Source: an uncultured Prevotellaceae bacterium (GTDB lineage Bacteria; Bacteroidota; Bacteroidia; Bacteroidales; Muribaculaceae). From it: 64,000 nucleotides of DNA. The stretch is from positions 96,415-160,414 of the forward strand of contig ONGE01000012.1 of assembly GCA_900317325.1 (NCBI GenBank), read 5' to 3'. Position 1 is the first letter of the stretch. Every line of letters begins with the position of its first letter. The translations under genes and the position numbers were made by a program. Under the pieces are notes generated by a model that had not been told where the DNA came from, did no database searches, and saw nothing but the letters and a program-made list of their open reading frames with translations. This document shows, piece after piece, positions 51,086 to 59,370 of this stretch.

Positions 51086-51547
51086 AACGTAACCCACGTC
51101 TCACCACACAGCGTCAGCCAATCCGTTTAATCCCCATAATCCGCCGACAATAAAAGGAAGCGGATGCCTAAAAAAGTTTTTCCAGTTGTCTAAAAAAAAC
51201 TTCGCGCCTTCGCGCCTTAGCGTGGGGCAAGTCACGCAGATGCCTAAAAAAGGTTGTTCCAGTTGTCTAAAAAGTTGTACCTGTTGTCTGAAAAAAAGCT
51301 TCGCGCCTTAGCGCCTTAGCGTGGGGCAATTCGCGCGGATGCCTGCTGACAGTCGTGGCGTGTGGCATTGCGGGCGCCGTTAAAACACCATTGTTGACGT
51401 TAAAAAGGTGTAAAAAACCGCGTTTTACCGTTTATTATATTTAACGGGTGTGTCCCGAGTGCCCGTGAAGTAGTATCTTTACGCCCCAAAATGACGGTCT
51501 TTCTCATTATTTATAGGGAAAATTGAGAAGGGTACCCAATTTTTTTA
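51086..51547. repeat. Non-coding spacer with two copies of a Bacteroidales-type repeat
   Basis: Two related blocks lie head to tail, about 51161-51240 and 51241-51344. Each has TGCCTAAAAAA, then TTCCAGTTGTCTAAAAA, then a CTTCGCGCCTT...TTAGCGTGGGGCAA word and a CGCGGATGCC-like end. The second copy is expanded by an extra TTGTACCTGTTGTCTGAAAA. CGCGCCTT and GCGCCTTAGCG-type words are common in Bacteroidales spacers. No gene is seen. A TATCTTTA box occurs at 51474-51481. Confidence 0.6.
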
Positions 51548-51555
51548 TAATTTTG
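51548..51555 (+). promoter_or_regulatory. Probable -7 box for the DUF6242 gene
   Basis: TAATTTTG lies 38 bases before the ATG at 51593; ATTG at 51522-51525 is a weak -33 element at 22 bases. Confidence 0.5.
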
Positions 51556-51592
51556 CCGTTTGTTATACTGCAGAAGAACATTAAAAACGATA

Positions 51593-53071
51593 ATGATAAA
51601 ACGAACATCGCTATATTCAATATTTACGGTAGTAGTCATGCTGTCGTCCTTATCACTGTTGACTTCGTGCAACGATAAGAAGGATGACAATGATGTTTAC
51701 TCCTACAGCACCAGCACCGAAACCACTCTGGTTAAGGCCTTTGGCCTGCAAGCCGACAATAGCGTGTTGGCCAACCTGGACTCGGTACATTTCACGGTCG
51801 ATTACGACAATGGCCTGATCTATAATGCCGACTCACTGCCCGTGGGTACCGACATCAGCGCCTTGAAGGTGACGGTTGAGTTCCAGAACACAGTGAATTC
51901 GGCGGTATTCACGATTTCGGATGCCACTGTGCAGGCCGACACGACCATCAACTACACCACGTCGATGACCAAGAGCATCGACTTCACCGGCAAGACGATC
52001 TTGAAGGTGACTTCGGCCGACGAAACCCGTTCCAAGGAATATGAAGTCAAGGTGCTGGTTCACAAGTTCAACCCCGATTCTCTGGTATGGAATGAATCGT
52101 GGCGCCGTGACCTGCCGGGATACAGGCAAAGTGCCATCGGCCACAAGGCCGTGCAGCAGGGCGATGTTTACCGCATCATGGTCTATAACGGTGAGGAGTG
52201 CAATATCTGGACTGCACAGTCGGTCGCTCAGGCCACTTGGGAGAAACAGACGGTTGTCTTGCCGTTCATTCCCCAGGTTTCCTCATTGACTGCCACCGAC
52301 GACGCATTGTATGTGCTGGCCGATGACGGTGCGCTCTATACCTCGTCCGACGGCTTGTCATGGACGTCATGCGGCGTGAACTGGTACAGCCTGTTGGGCT
52401 CCTACGAGGACCGCTTGCTGGGCATCATCTCCAGCGATGGCACCTATTACCACGACGAGTATCCCCGTAGCGTGGACTTCACTGCCCAGGAGGTCGAGGA
52501 CGGTTTCCCTGTGAGCCATTCGTCGGGCATGATTGAGACCGACAACAGCTGGACCACTTCTCAGCAAGCCATGCTGGTGGGTGGCATCGACAGCGAGGGC
52601 AAGGTGATTGCCGACGTGTGGGGCTATGACGGCTCGCGTTGGGGCAAAATCAACAATAACAACAGCATCCTGCCTGCCCTGAGTGATGCAACCCTGTTCC
52701 CCTACTATACCTACAAGGCCTTGAGCGGCGTTCGTCGTTACAGCAAGCAGGAAACGTGGTATGTCATGGGTGGACGCCTTGCCGACGGTAAACTCAACGA
52801 CAAGATCTATCTGTCCGATACCCAGGGCATCACTTGGACCAAGGGCGATTCCACGATGGCCCAGCCTGCTTTCATGCCCAAGTTCTACGGTGCACAGGCA
52901 TTTGTGAGCAGTGAGACGCTCACTGCCGGTCCCCGTCGGGTTTCGACCGCGGTAACGACTTGGGATTGTCCCTTCATCTATCTGTTCGGCGGCTATAACG
53001 AACAAGGCAGCTTGCTGCCCTACGTGTGGCGTGGAGTGTACAACCGCATGACCAATTATCCTGTTTATTGA
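51593..53071 (+). CDS. DUF6242 lipoprotein
   Basis: The protein has 492 residues from the ATG at 51593. The signal peptide ends with LSLLTSC, and the residues after the lipid-bearing Cys (NDKKDD) fit the Bacteroidota surface-lipoprotein export signal (charged K-D-D context). A first beta-sandwich domain (about 40-150) is followed by a larger domain with Kelch/propeller-like pieces (YVLADDGALYTSSDGLSW, YVMGGRLADGKLNDKIYLS, YLFGGYNEQGSLLPYVWRG). DUF6242 proteins are uncharacterised. It lies 7 bases before the PorG-like gene, so the two are probably cotranscribed. Confidence 0.82.
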   Translation: MIKRTSLYSIFTVVVMLSSLSLLTSCNDKKDDNDVYSYSTSTETTLVKAFGLQADNSVLANLDSVHFTVDYDNGLIYNADSLPVGTDISALKVTVEFQNTVNSAVFTISDATVQADTTINYTTSMTKSIDFTGKTILKVTSADETRSKEYEVKVLVHKFNPDSLVWNESWRRDLPGYRQSAIGHKAVQQGDVYRIMVYNGEECNIWTAQSVAQATWEKQTVVLPFIPQVSSLTATDDALYVLADDGALYTSSDGLSWTSCGVNWYSLLGSYEDRLLGIISSDGTYYHDEYPRSVDFTAQEVEDGFPVSHSSGMIETDNSWTTSQQAMLVGGIDSEGKVIADVWGYDGSRWGKINNNNSILPALSDATLFPYYTYKALSGVRRYSKQETWYVMGGRLADGKLNDKIYLSDTQGITWTKGDSTMAQPAFMPKFYGAQAFVSSETLTAGPRRVSTAVTTWDCPFIYLFGGYNEQGSLLPYVWRGVYNRMTNYPVY

Positions 53072-53078
53072 TCTCTGG

Positions 53079-53747
53079 ATGAAGAAGACATTGTTCATAA
53101 TGCTGCTCATGTTGCTCGCTGCGGTTCCTGCCGTGGCGCAGCAATACAAGTATGAGGTGGGCCCCGTTCTGGGTATGACAGGATATCTGGGCGAGAGCAA
53201 TAACGGCAATCTGTTCAAGCACCCGAGCTTCACCGTTGGCGGCATCTTCCGTTACAACCACAACAGCCGTTGGGCTTTCAAGGCCAACCTGAACTATGCC
53301 AACCTGCGTGGCAACAGCATGTACGATGAGTCTTGGTATCCCGATGGCGCCAACTACAAGTTCACGTCAAACCTCATAGACTTGGGCTTCACTGCCGAGT
53401 TCAATTTCCTGAACTACGGTATTGGCCCCACTTACAAGAAATATAAGCCGATTTCACCCTATATGGTGGCTGGTGTGGGCTTCGTGTTCGCCATGTGCGA
53501 CGGACACAACCAGGCCTCGTTCACCATCCCCTTGGGCATCGGTGTGAAATACAAACTGAAGGAGAAAGTCAACCTGGGGTTTGAGTTCACCATGCGCAAG
53601 GAGTTCAGTGACCGCATCGATGGTTACAGTGACTTGTTCGACATCAAGCACAAATTTGGCAAGAACACCGATTGGTACTCTTTTGCCATGTTCACGGCGT
53701 CGTTCGAGTTCGGCAAGCGTTGCATTAAGTGTAATTATATAGAATAA
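53079..53747 (+). CDS. porG: PorG-like DUF6089 outer membrane beta-barrel
   Basis: The 222-residue protein has a signal peptide (MKKTLFIMLLMLLAAVPAVAQQ) and an eight-stranded barrel pattern of alternating hydrophobic residues (VGPVLGMTGYLGES, FKANLNYANLRGNS, YMVAGVGFVFAM), ending in an aromatic strand. DUF6089 includes PorG (PG0189) of Porphyromonas gingivalis, an outer membrane T9SS component that interacts with PorK/PorN. There too the gene is followed by uppS, bamA and ompH, the same order as here. Orthology rests on family and gene order. Confidence 0.75.
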   Translation: MKKTLFIMLLMLLAAVPAVAQQYKYEVGPVLGMTGYLGESNNGNLFKHPSFTVGGIFRYNHNSRWAFKANLNYANLRGNSMYDESWYPDGANYKFTSNLIDLGFTAEFNFLNYGIGPTYKKYKPISPYMVAGVGFVFAMCDGHNQASFTIPLGIGVKYKLKEKVNLGFEFTMRKEFSDRIDGYSDLFDIKHKFGKNTDWYSFAMFTASFEFGKRCIKCNYIE

Positions 53748-54521
53748 ATGGCCATGTCATCACTCAGCGATAAAATACAGCAACTGGATCAACAGCGTAT
53801 TCCCAGCCATGTCGCCATCATCATGGACGGCAACGGCCGTTGGGCCAAACAACATGGTCAGGAACGCAGTTTCGGCCACGAGAACGGTGTATCGACTGTT
53901 CGTCAAGTGACCGAGATAGCGAGCGAGGTGGGTGTCAAATTCCTGACGCTCTACACTTTCTCGACCGAGAATTGGGACCGTCCTCAAGACGAGGTGGATG
54001 CCTTGATGAACCTCATCGTGGTAAGCATCGAGCAGCAGACCCCCGACTTGATCAAGAACAACGTGAGGCTCACGACCATCGGCGACATGAACCGCATGCC
54101 CCAATTCGCCGCCAACCGCCTGCGCAAGTGCATGCAGGATACAGGCCACTGCACCGGACTGGTGCTGTGCCTGGCACTGAGCTACTCGTCGCGTTGGGAG
54201 ATTGTCGAGGCTTGCCGCCGTCTGGCCCGTGAGGCTGTTGCCGGCAAGCTGAACCCCGACGAGATTGATGACGCAATGCTGTCGGCAAGGCTCGCCACCG
54301 CCGATATGCCCGACCCCGATCTGCTCATCCGCACCGGTGGCGACCTGCGTGTGAGCAACTATCTGCTGTGGCAGATAGCCTATAGCGAACTCTACTTCAC
54401 TTCTAAATATTGGCCCGATTTTACCAAGGAAGACTTTGTCGAGGCGATAGCCGACTTCCAGGCCCGTGAGCGCCGCTACGGTAAAACGAGCGAACAGGTT
54501 AATCAAGATAATGAAGAGTAA
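53748..54521 (+). CDS. uppS: Undecaprenyl pyrophosphate synthase (isoprenyl transferase)
   Basis: The 257-residue enzyme makes the C55 lipid carrier for peptidoglycan and O-antigen. It has the substrate site IMDGNGRWAKQ (Asp binds magnesium) near residue 25, the TFSTENWDRP segment and the C-terminal RTGGDLRVSNYLLWQIAYSEL. The start codon directly follows the porG stop codon; a second ATG two codons later is possible. The order porG-uppS-bamA-ompH is conserved in Bacteroidales. Confidence 0.95.
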   Translation: MAMSSLSDKIQQLDQQRIPSHVAIIMDGNGRWAKQHGQERSFGHENGVSTVRQVTEIASEVGVKFLTLYTFSTENWDRPQDEVDALMNLIVVSIEQQTPDLIKNNVRLTTIGDMNRMPQFAANRLRKCMQDTGHCTGLVLCLALSYSSRWEIVEACRRLAREAVAGKLNPDEIDDAMLSARLATADMPDPDLLIRTGGDLRVSNYLLWQIAYSELYFTSKYWPDFTKEDFVEAIADFQARERRYGKTSEQVNQDNEE

Positions 54522-54528
54522 ATTGTCA

Positions 54529-57192
54529 ATGAAGAGCATCAAGCATAAGTTGTTGGCCACTCTGGCCGTGGCATTGCTGGCCCCCGCCGCGATGCAAGCC
54601 CAGATGAGCTATACTTCTAATGACACCATCTATAATCCCAAAGTCGTCTTCACGGCCTCGCCGACGCAGTATGTGATTGCCGGCATCCGTGTCGAGGGTG
54701 TGGACAACTATGATGAGGACATCATCATCGGTTACTCGGGATTGGCCGTCGGTCAACGTGTTGATATCCCTGGTGAAGACATTAAGTCGGCAGCCAAGCG
54801 ATTCTGGCGTCAAGGCTTGTTCTCCAAGGTGCAGATTCAGGTCGAGAAGATCTATCAGGACCAGGCTTGGCTCGTGTTCAACCTGCGTCAGCAACCCCGT
54901 GTCTCGCAAGTGAATTACAACGGCATGAAAGGTGGAGAGAGGAAAGACATCATCGAGCGCCTGGGTTTCCAGCCTGGTAGCCAGATGACGCCCAACATCG
55001 CCGACCGCATCAAGATCATTGTCGAGAAATACTATGCCAACAAGGGCTTCGGTCAGGCTACCTGCGAGGTTGTGCAGGTTCCCGATCTGAGTAAGCAGAA
55101 CGAGGTCATCGTCAACATCAATGTGGACAAGCACGAGAAGATCAAGGTGCACAAGATCTACATCGATGGTAATGAGGTGCTGAGCGACCGCAAGATCAAG
55201 CGCACCATGAAGAAGACCAACGAGAAGAAGGACATCTGGAAAATCTTCTCACAGAAGAAGTTCGTCCAGAGCGACTACGAGGCCGATAAGCAGCTCATCA
55301 TCGACAAGTATAACGAGAAGGGCTACCGCGATGCCGTCATCTTGAGCGACAGCGTGGTCCCCTACGACGAGAAGAGTGTTGACGTTTACCTCAAGGTAGA
55401 TGAGGGCAAGCGCTACTATATCTCGGGCATCAACTGGGTGGGTAACACGGTTTATCCGTCGGTGATTCTCAACGAGATTTTGGGTATCAAGAAGGGTGAC
55501 GTCTATAACCAGAAACTGCTGACCAAGCGCACCCAGGATGACGACGACGCCGTGGCCAACCTCTACCTCAACAACGGTTACCTGTTCTATCAGCTTATTC
55601 CCATCGAGACCAAGATCGAGGGCGACAGCATCGATCTGGAGATGCGCATGTATGAGGGCAAGCAGGCCCGCATCAACAAGGTGGTCATCAACGGTAACGA
55701 CCGCCTGTATGAGAAGGTCGTGCGCCGTGAGCTGCGTGTGCGCCCCGGTGACCTGTTCTCCAAGGAGGACCTGATGCGTTCGGCACGTGAGATTGCCCAG
55801 ACGGGACACTTCGACCCCGAGAAGATGGACATCCGCCCCGAACCTAATCCCGATAACGGTACCGTAGATATCATTCTCAACCTCGAGAGCAAGGCCAACG
55901 ACCAAGTCGAGCTGAGTGCAGGTTGGGGACAGACGGGTGTCATCCTCAAGGCTTCGTTGAAGTTCACCAACTTCTCGATGCAGAACCTGCTGCATCCGTC
56001 GTCCTACAGGGGCCTGATTCCTCAGGGCGAGGGCCAGACCTTCACCATCAGCGCACAGACCAACGCTAAGTACTATCAGGCCTACAGCGTGTCGTTCCTC
56101 GACCCGTGGTTTGGCGGCAAGCGTCCCAACTCGCTGTCGATATCAGCCTTCTACAGCCGTCAGACGGGTATCAACTCGTCCTATTACAGCCAGTTGTACC
56201 AGAATGCCATGTACAACTATGCCAACTCGATGTACGGCTACGGTTATGGTTATGGCGGCTATGGTTACGGCGGTTACGGTGGCTATGGCGGCTACAACTA
56301 CTACGAGAACGCTTACGACCCCAACAAGTACCTGCAGATGGCAGGTGTGACCGTGGGCTTCGGTAAGCGCCTGAAGTGGCCCGACGACTACTTCACCTTC
56401 ATGGCCAGCTTGAGCTATCAGTGGTACAGCCTCAAGAATTGGGAGTACCTTTATTATATGAAGAACGGTGTGTCCAACTCGTTTGTGCTGGGATTGACCT
56501 TGTCGCGCAACAGTATCGATAACCCGTTATATACCCGCAAGGGTAGCTCTTTCACCTTGAGCTTCAATGCCACGCCGCCCGCCAGCCTGTTCGGCAAGAA
56601 GAATTGGGAAGCGTTGAGCAAGAGTTCCACCGAGCAGTCCAAGAAGGATCTCTATAAATGGATCGAGTACTGGAAACTCAAGTTCCAGGCCAAGACCTAC
56701 ACACCGCTCACCGACCCCGATGGCCGCTGGACCCTCGTGCTGATGACCCGCGCCGAATTCGGTCTGCTGGGTAGTTGGAACAAGTGGCTGAAGTCACCGT
56801 TCGAGACTTTCTATGTGGGTGGTGACGGTATGTCGGGCTCTTACACCTATGCTACCGAGACCATCGCCCTGCGTGGTTATGAGAACGGTGCGTTCACGCC
56901 CTACGGTTCTGAAGGCTATGCCTATGACCGCTTCGCCCTCGAGCTGCACTTCCCGCTGATGCTCTCGCAGAGTGCCACCATCTATCCGCTCGTGTTTGTC
57001 GAGGCTGGTAACGCCTGGACCAGCGTCAAGGACTTCAACCCGTTCAACGTCAAGCGCTCGGCTGGTGTGGGTGCCCGCATCTTCCTGCCGATGATCGGTA
57101 TGATGGGTATCGACTGGGGTTACGGTTTCGACAGGGTCTTCGGCGAGAAGGGTGGCAGCAATTTCCACTTCGTGCTCGGTCAGGAGTTTTAA
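54529..57192 (+). CDS. bamA: Outer membrane assembly factor BamA
   Basis: The protein has 887 residues from the ATG at 54529. An alternative ATG at 54511 overlaps the uppS stop by 11 bases. The signal peptide is MKSIKHKLLATLAVALLAP... up to AMQAQ. Five POTRA domains (about 45-480) show the GxxxGDxxxxEDLMRSAREIAQTGHF-type pattern, here GDLFSKEDLMRSAREIAQTG. The C-terminal barrel (about 480-887) ends with HFVLGQEF. One barrel region contains a Gly/Tyr-rich insert (about residues 567-592). BamA folds outer membrane proteins and is essential. Confidence 0.95.
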   Translation: MKSIKHKLLATLAVALLAPAAMQAQMSYTSNDTIYNPKVVFTASPTQYVIAGIRVEGVDNYDEDIIIGYSGLAVGQRVDIPGEDIKSAAKRFWRQGLFSKVQIQVEKIYQDQAWLVFNLRQQPRVSQVNYNGMKGGERKDIIERLGFQPGSQMTPNIADRIKIIVEKYYANKGFGQATCEVVQVPDLSKQNEVIVNINVDKHEKIKVHKIYIDGNEVLSDRKIKRTMKKTNEKKDIWKIFSQKKFVQSDYEADKQLIIDKYNEKGYRDAVILSDSVVPYDEKSVDVYLKVDEGKRYYISGINWVGNTVYPSVILNEILGIKKGDVYNQKLLTKRTQDDDDAVANLYLNNGYLFYQLIPIETKIEGDSIDLEMRMYEGKQARINKVVINGNDRLYEKVVRRELRVRPGDLFSKEDLMRSAREIAQTGHFDPEKMDIRPEPNPDNGTVDIILNLESKANDQVELSAGWGQTGVILKASLKFTNFSMQNLLHPSSYRGLIPQGEGQTFTISAQTNAKYYQAYSVSFLDPWFGGKRPNSLSISAFYSRQTGINSSYYSQLYQNAMYNYANSMYGYGYGYGGYGYGGYGGYGGYNYYENAYDPNKYLQMAGVTVGFGKRLKWPDDYFTFMASLSYQWYSLKNWEYLYYMKNGVSNSFVLGLTLSRNSIDNPLYTRKGSSFTLSFNATPPASLFGKKNWEALSKSSTEQSKKDLYKWIEYWKLKFQAKTYTPLTDPDGRWTLVLMTRAEFGLLGSWNKWLKSPFETFYVGGDGMSGSYTYATETIALRGYENGAFTPYGSEGYAYDRFALELHFPLMLSQSATIYPLVFVEAGNAWTSVKDFNPFNVKRSAGVGARIFLPMIGMMGIDWGYGFDRVFGEKGGSNFHFVLGQEF

Positions 57193-57340
57193 CCGGGTTC
57201 TGCGTGAAATCAGTGCAAGACAGTACATTTCTGCTTGATATGGCATAGACAAAATTAACCAAATTAAGTTAATCAAATAAACTTATTGCCGATCACGCAG
57301 TCTAAGAGTCGAATTATAACAAGAAAAAAACTGAAAAGAT

Positions 57341-57853
57341 ATGAAACGAATCGCTTTAATCGCAGTAGCGCTTGTTGCAGGCTTCATGGCCGCCAACGCG
57401 CAGAAGTTTGCCCTCGTTGACATGGAGTATATTCTGAAGAATATCCCTGCCTACGAGATGGCCAATGAGCAATTGAACCAGGTGTCGCAGCGCTGGCAGC
57501 GCGAGGTTGACGAACTCAAGAAAGAGGCCGACAACATGTACAAGAACTACCAGGCCGACATGGTCTTCCTGACCGACGACCAGAAGCAGAAGAAGGAAGC
57601 CGAGATCACCGAGAAGGAGAAAGAGGCTCAGCAGCTGCAATACAAGTACTTCGGCCCCCAGGGCGAGCTGTTCAAGAAGCGCCAATCGCTCATCAAGCCC
57701 ATTCAGGACGATGTCTATAACGCCTGCAAGAAGGTGTGTGAGGAGCGTGGCTTCCAGGTCATCTTTGACCGCGCCAGCAGCCAGAGTATCATCTTTGCCT
57801 CGCCGCGCATCGACGTGAGCAACGAGGTGCTGGAGAAGATGGGCTACAAGTAA
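57341..57853 (+). CDS. OmpH/Skp-family periplasmic chaperone, copy 1
   Basis: The 170-residue protein has a signal peptide (MKRIALIAVALVAGFMAANAQ) and the OmpH layout: a short beta strand KFALVDMEYIL, then a long coiled coil (about 40-130, rich in Lys/Glu/Gln) and a closing GFQVIFDRASSQSII strand. Skp chaperones form a jellyfish trimer that holds unfolded outer membrane proteins for BamA. It is the first of three tandem copies downstream of bamA, 148 bases after it. Confidence 0.9.
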   Translation: MKRIALIAVALVAGFMAANAQKFALVDMEYILKNIPAYEMANEQLNQVSQRWQREVDELKKEADNMYKNYQADMVFLTDDQKQKKEAEITEKEKEAQQLQYKYFGPQGELFKKRQSLIKPIQDDVYNACKKVCEERGFQVIFDRASSQSIIFASPRIDVSNEVLEKMGYK

Positions 57854-57928
57854 TTGGGCCGTCTGACAGACAGAGTGTTTTATTAAGAAAAAGAACAATT
57901 ATAATAACAACGAAAATCATTTTTAGAC

Positions 57929-58441
57929 ATGTTTAAAAGATTTATGCTCTTAGCCATTACGGCTACTATGATGTGTTTTGCCGCACAAGCTCAGAAATTC
58001 GGTTACGTCAACACCAGTGAGATCTTCAACGTGATGCCCGACAAGGTTACCGCCGAGAATACCCTCAAGTCGGTGAGTGAAAAGTACGAGACCGAGTTCA
58101 AGAACTTGCAGGATGCTTTCCAGAAGAAGATGAATGACTATGAGGCTGCTGACAAGGATCCTTCGACCCCCCAGGCCATCAAGGATCGCCACAACCAGGA
58201 GTTGCAGGACGACTACATGAAGATTCAGAACTTCCAGCAGACCGCTTCCCAGGATATTCAGCGTCAGCAGGACACTCTGCTTGCTCCCATCACTCAGAAG
58301 CTCCAGAACGCCATTCAGGCCGTTGGTGCCGAGGGAGGCTACACCTTTATCTTTGATATGAGCACTATGACGATTCTTTATACCGGTGCCGGTGCCGAGG
58401 ATGTAAGTGCTAAGGTAAAGGCTAAATTGGGTATCAAGTAA
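57929..58441 (+). CDS. OmpH/Skp-family periplasmic chaperone, copy 2
   Basis: This 170-residue paralogue starts at the ATG at 57929, 75 bases after copy 1. A signal peptide (MFKRFMLLAITATMMCFAAQAQ) precedes KFGYVNTSEIFNVMPDKVTAENTL, a long coiled coil and the terminal GGYTFIFDMSTMTILYTG. It is closest to copy 3 in its N-terminal motif (EIFxxMP). A strong terminator lies about 40 bases after its stop codon. Confidence 0.9.
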   Translation: MFKRFMLLAITATMMCFAAQAQKFGYVNTSEIFNVMPDKVTAENTLKSVSEKYETEFKNLQDAFQKKMNDYEAADKDPSTPQAIKDRHNQELQDDYMKIQNFQQTASQDIQRQQDTLLAPITQKLQNAIQAVGAEGGYTFIFDMSTMTILYTGAGAEDVSAKVKAKLGIK

Positions 58442-58480
58442 AGCCTATTCAACACACACAACACGATAATGCTAAGATGC

Positions 58481-58517
58481 GAAGCCCCTGATGGCCTTGA
58501 GGCCAGTAAGGGGCTTC
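58481..58517 (+). terminator. Intrinsic terminator after the second ompH copy
   Basis: GAAGCCCCT (58481-58489) pairs with AGGGGCTTC (58509-58517), with GGCC/GGCC stacked inside, followed by a T-rich stretch. A further perfect 13-base inverted repeat encloses it (58455-58467 with 58531-58543). Confidence 0.85.
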
Positions 58518-58535
58518 TTAGTTTTTCTTGATCGT

Positions 58536-58567
58536 GTTGTGTGATTGGAAAAAACATGCTACCTTTG
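58536..58567 (+). promoter_or_regulatory. Promoter of the third ompH copy
   Basis: GTTG (58536-58539) and TACCTTTG (58560-58567) are 20 bases apart. The leader to ATG 58604 would be about 33 bases, so copy 3 can be expressed independently of copies 1 and 2. Confidence 0.65.
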
Positions 58568-58603
58568 TACCTAATAATATATAATGTAAACGACTTCAAG
58601 ACA

Positions 58604-59107
58604 ATGAAACGGATTCTCATCATGATGGCGGCTTTGATGCCGCTCTTGCTCATGGCTCAAGCCAGGATAGGTATTGTGAATTCACAGGAGATTTTTGACC
58701 TCATGCCCGAGAAGGCAGCTGCCGAGGCACAGCTCAAGACCTTGAGCGACAGGTATCATGCCGAATATGAAATGCTGCAGCGCGACTTTGACAAGAAGTA
58801 TGCCGACTATCAGACCGTGGCTGCCGATGCCTCGATGCCCGAGACCATCAAGGAGCGCCGCGTGCAGGAACTGCAGGAGAGCGACAAGAAAATGCGTGAG
58901 TTTGAGCGTCGTGTCGCCGACGAGATCAACGCTCGCCGCGAGGCCCTGACCAAACCGCTCACCGACAAAATCCAGGCCGCTATCCGCCAGGCCGGAGAGC
59001 AGGGCGAGTTCGACCTGGTGCTCGACACCGCTGTCACCCCTGTTGCCTATACCGGCCACAGCACCGTCGACCTCATGCCGGTAGTCAAAGCCATCCTCGG
59101 CCTCTAG
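58604..59107 (+). CDS. OmpH/Skp-family periplasmic chaperone, copy 3
   Basis: The protein has 167 residues from the ATG at 58604; the frame stays open 63 bases further upstream, but the expected transcript start near 58571 lies inside that stretch. The signal peptide is MKRILIMMAALMPLLLMAQA. It has RIGIVNSQEIFDLMPEKAAAEAQL, a coiled coil to about residue 130 and a closing FDLVLDTAVTPVAYTG. It is separated from copy 2 by a terminator and its own promoter. Divergent roles of the three copies are not known. Confidence 0.88.
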   Translation: MKRILIMMAALMPLLLMAQARIGIVNSQEIFDLMPEKAAAEAQLKTLSDRYHAEYEMLQRDFDKKYADYQTVAADASMPETIKERRVQELQESDKKMREFERRVADEINARREALTKPLTDKIQAAIRQAGEQGEFDLVLDTAVTPVAYTGHSTVDLMPVVKAILGL

Positions 59108-59135
59108 TACCGTTGGCTGGACAGTAAAAAACAAG

Positions 59136-59168
59136 AAAACCTGCATCGCAATTTGCGATGCAGGTTTT
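59136..59168. terminator. Perfect bidirectional terminator
   Basis: AAAACCTGCATCGCA (59136-59150) pairs perfectly with TGCGATGCAGGTTTT (59154-59168) around a 3-base loop, with A and T tracts on the two sides. It serves both the third ompH gene and the convergent tRNA-His. Confidence 0.9.
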
Positions 59169-59178
59169 TATTCACTTG

Positions 59179-59253
<75 letters not shown>

Positions 59254-59283
59254 ATGTAAGGCATTTTCCTTGAAATGCGGGTG

Positions 59284-59315
59284 CAAAGATAATACCATTT
59301 TTGTTCTTGTGCAAG
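59284..59315 (-). promoter_or_regulatory. Promoter of tRNA-His
   Basis: On the minus strand CTTG (59315-59312) and TATCTTTG (59291-59284) are 20 bases apart. The expected start is about 27 bases before the tRNA. Confidence 0.7.
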
Positions 59316-59370
59316 AATTATGTCAAAATTCTTTGATTTTTTCTTTCATGAGGGTTAAGCGCAGTGCTTT

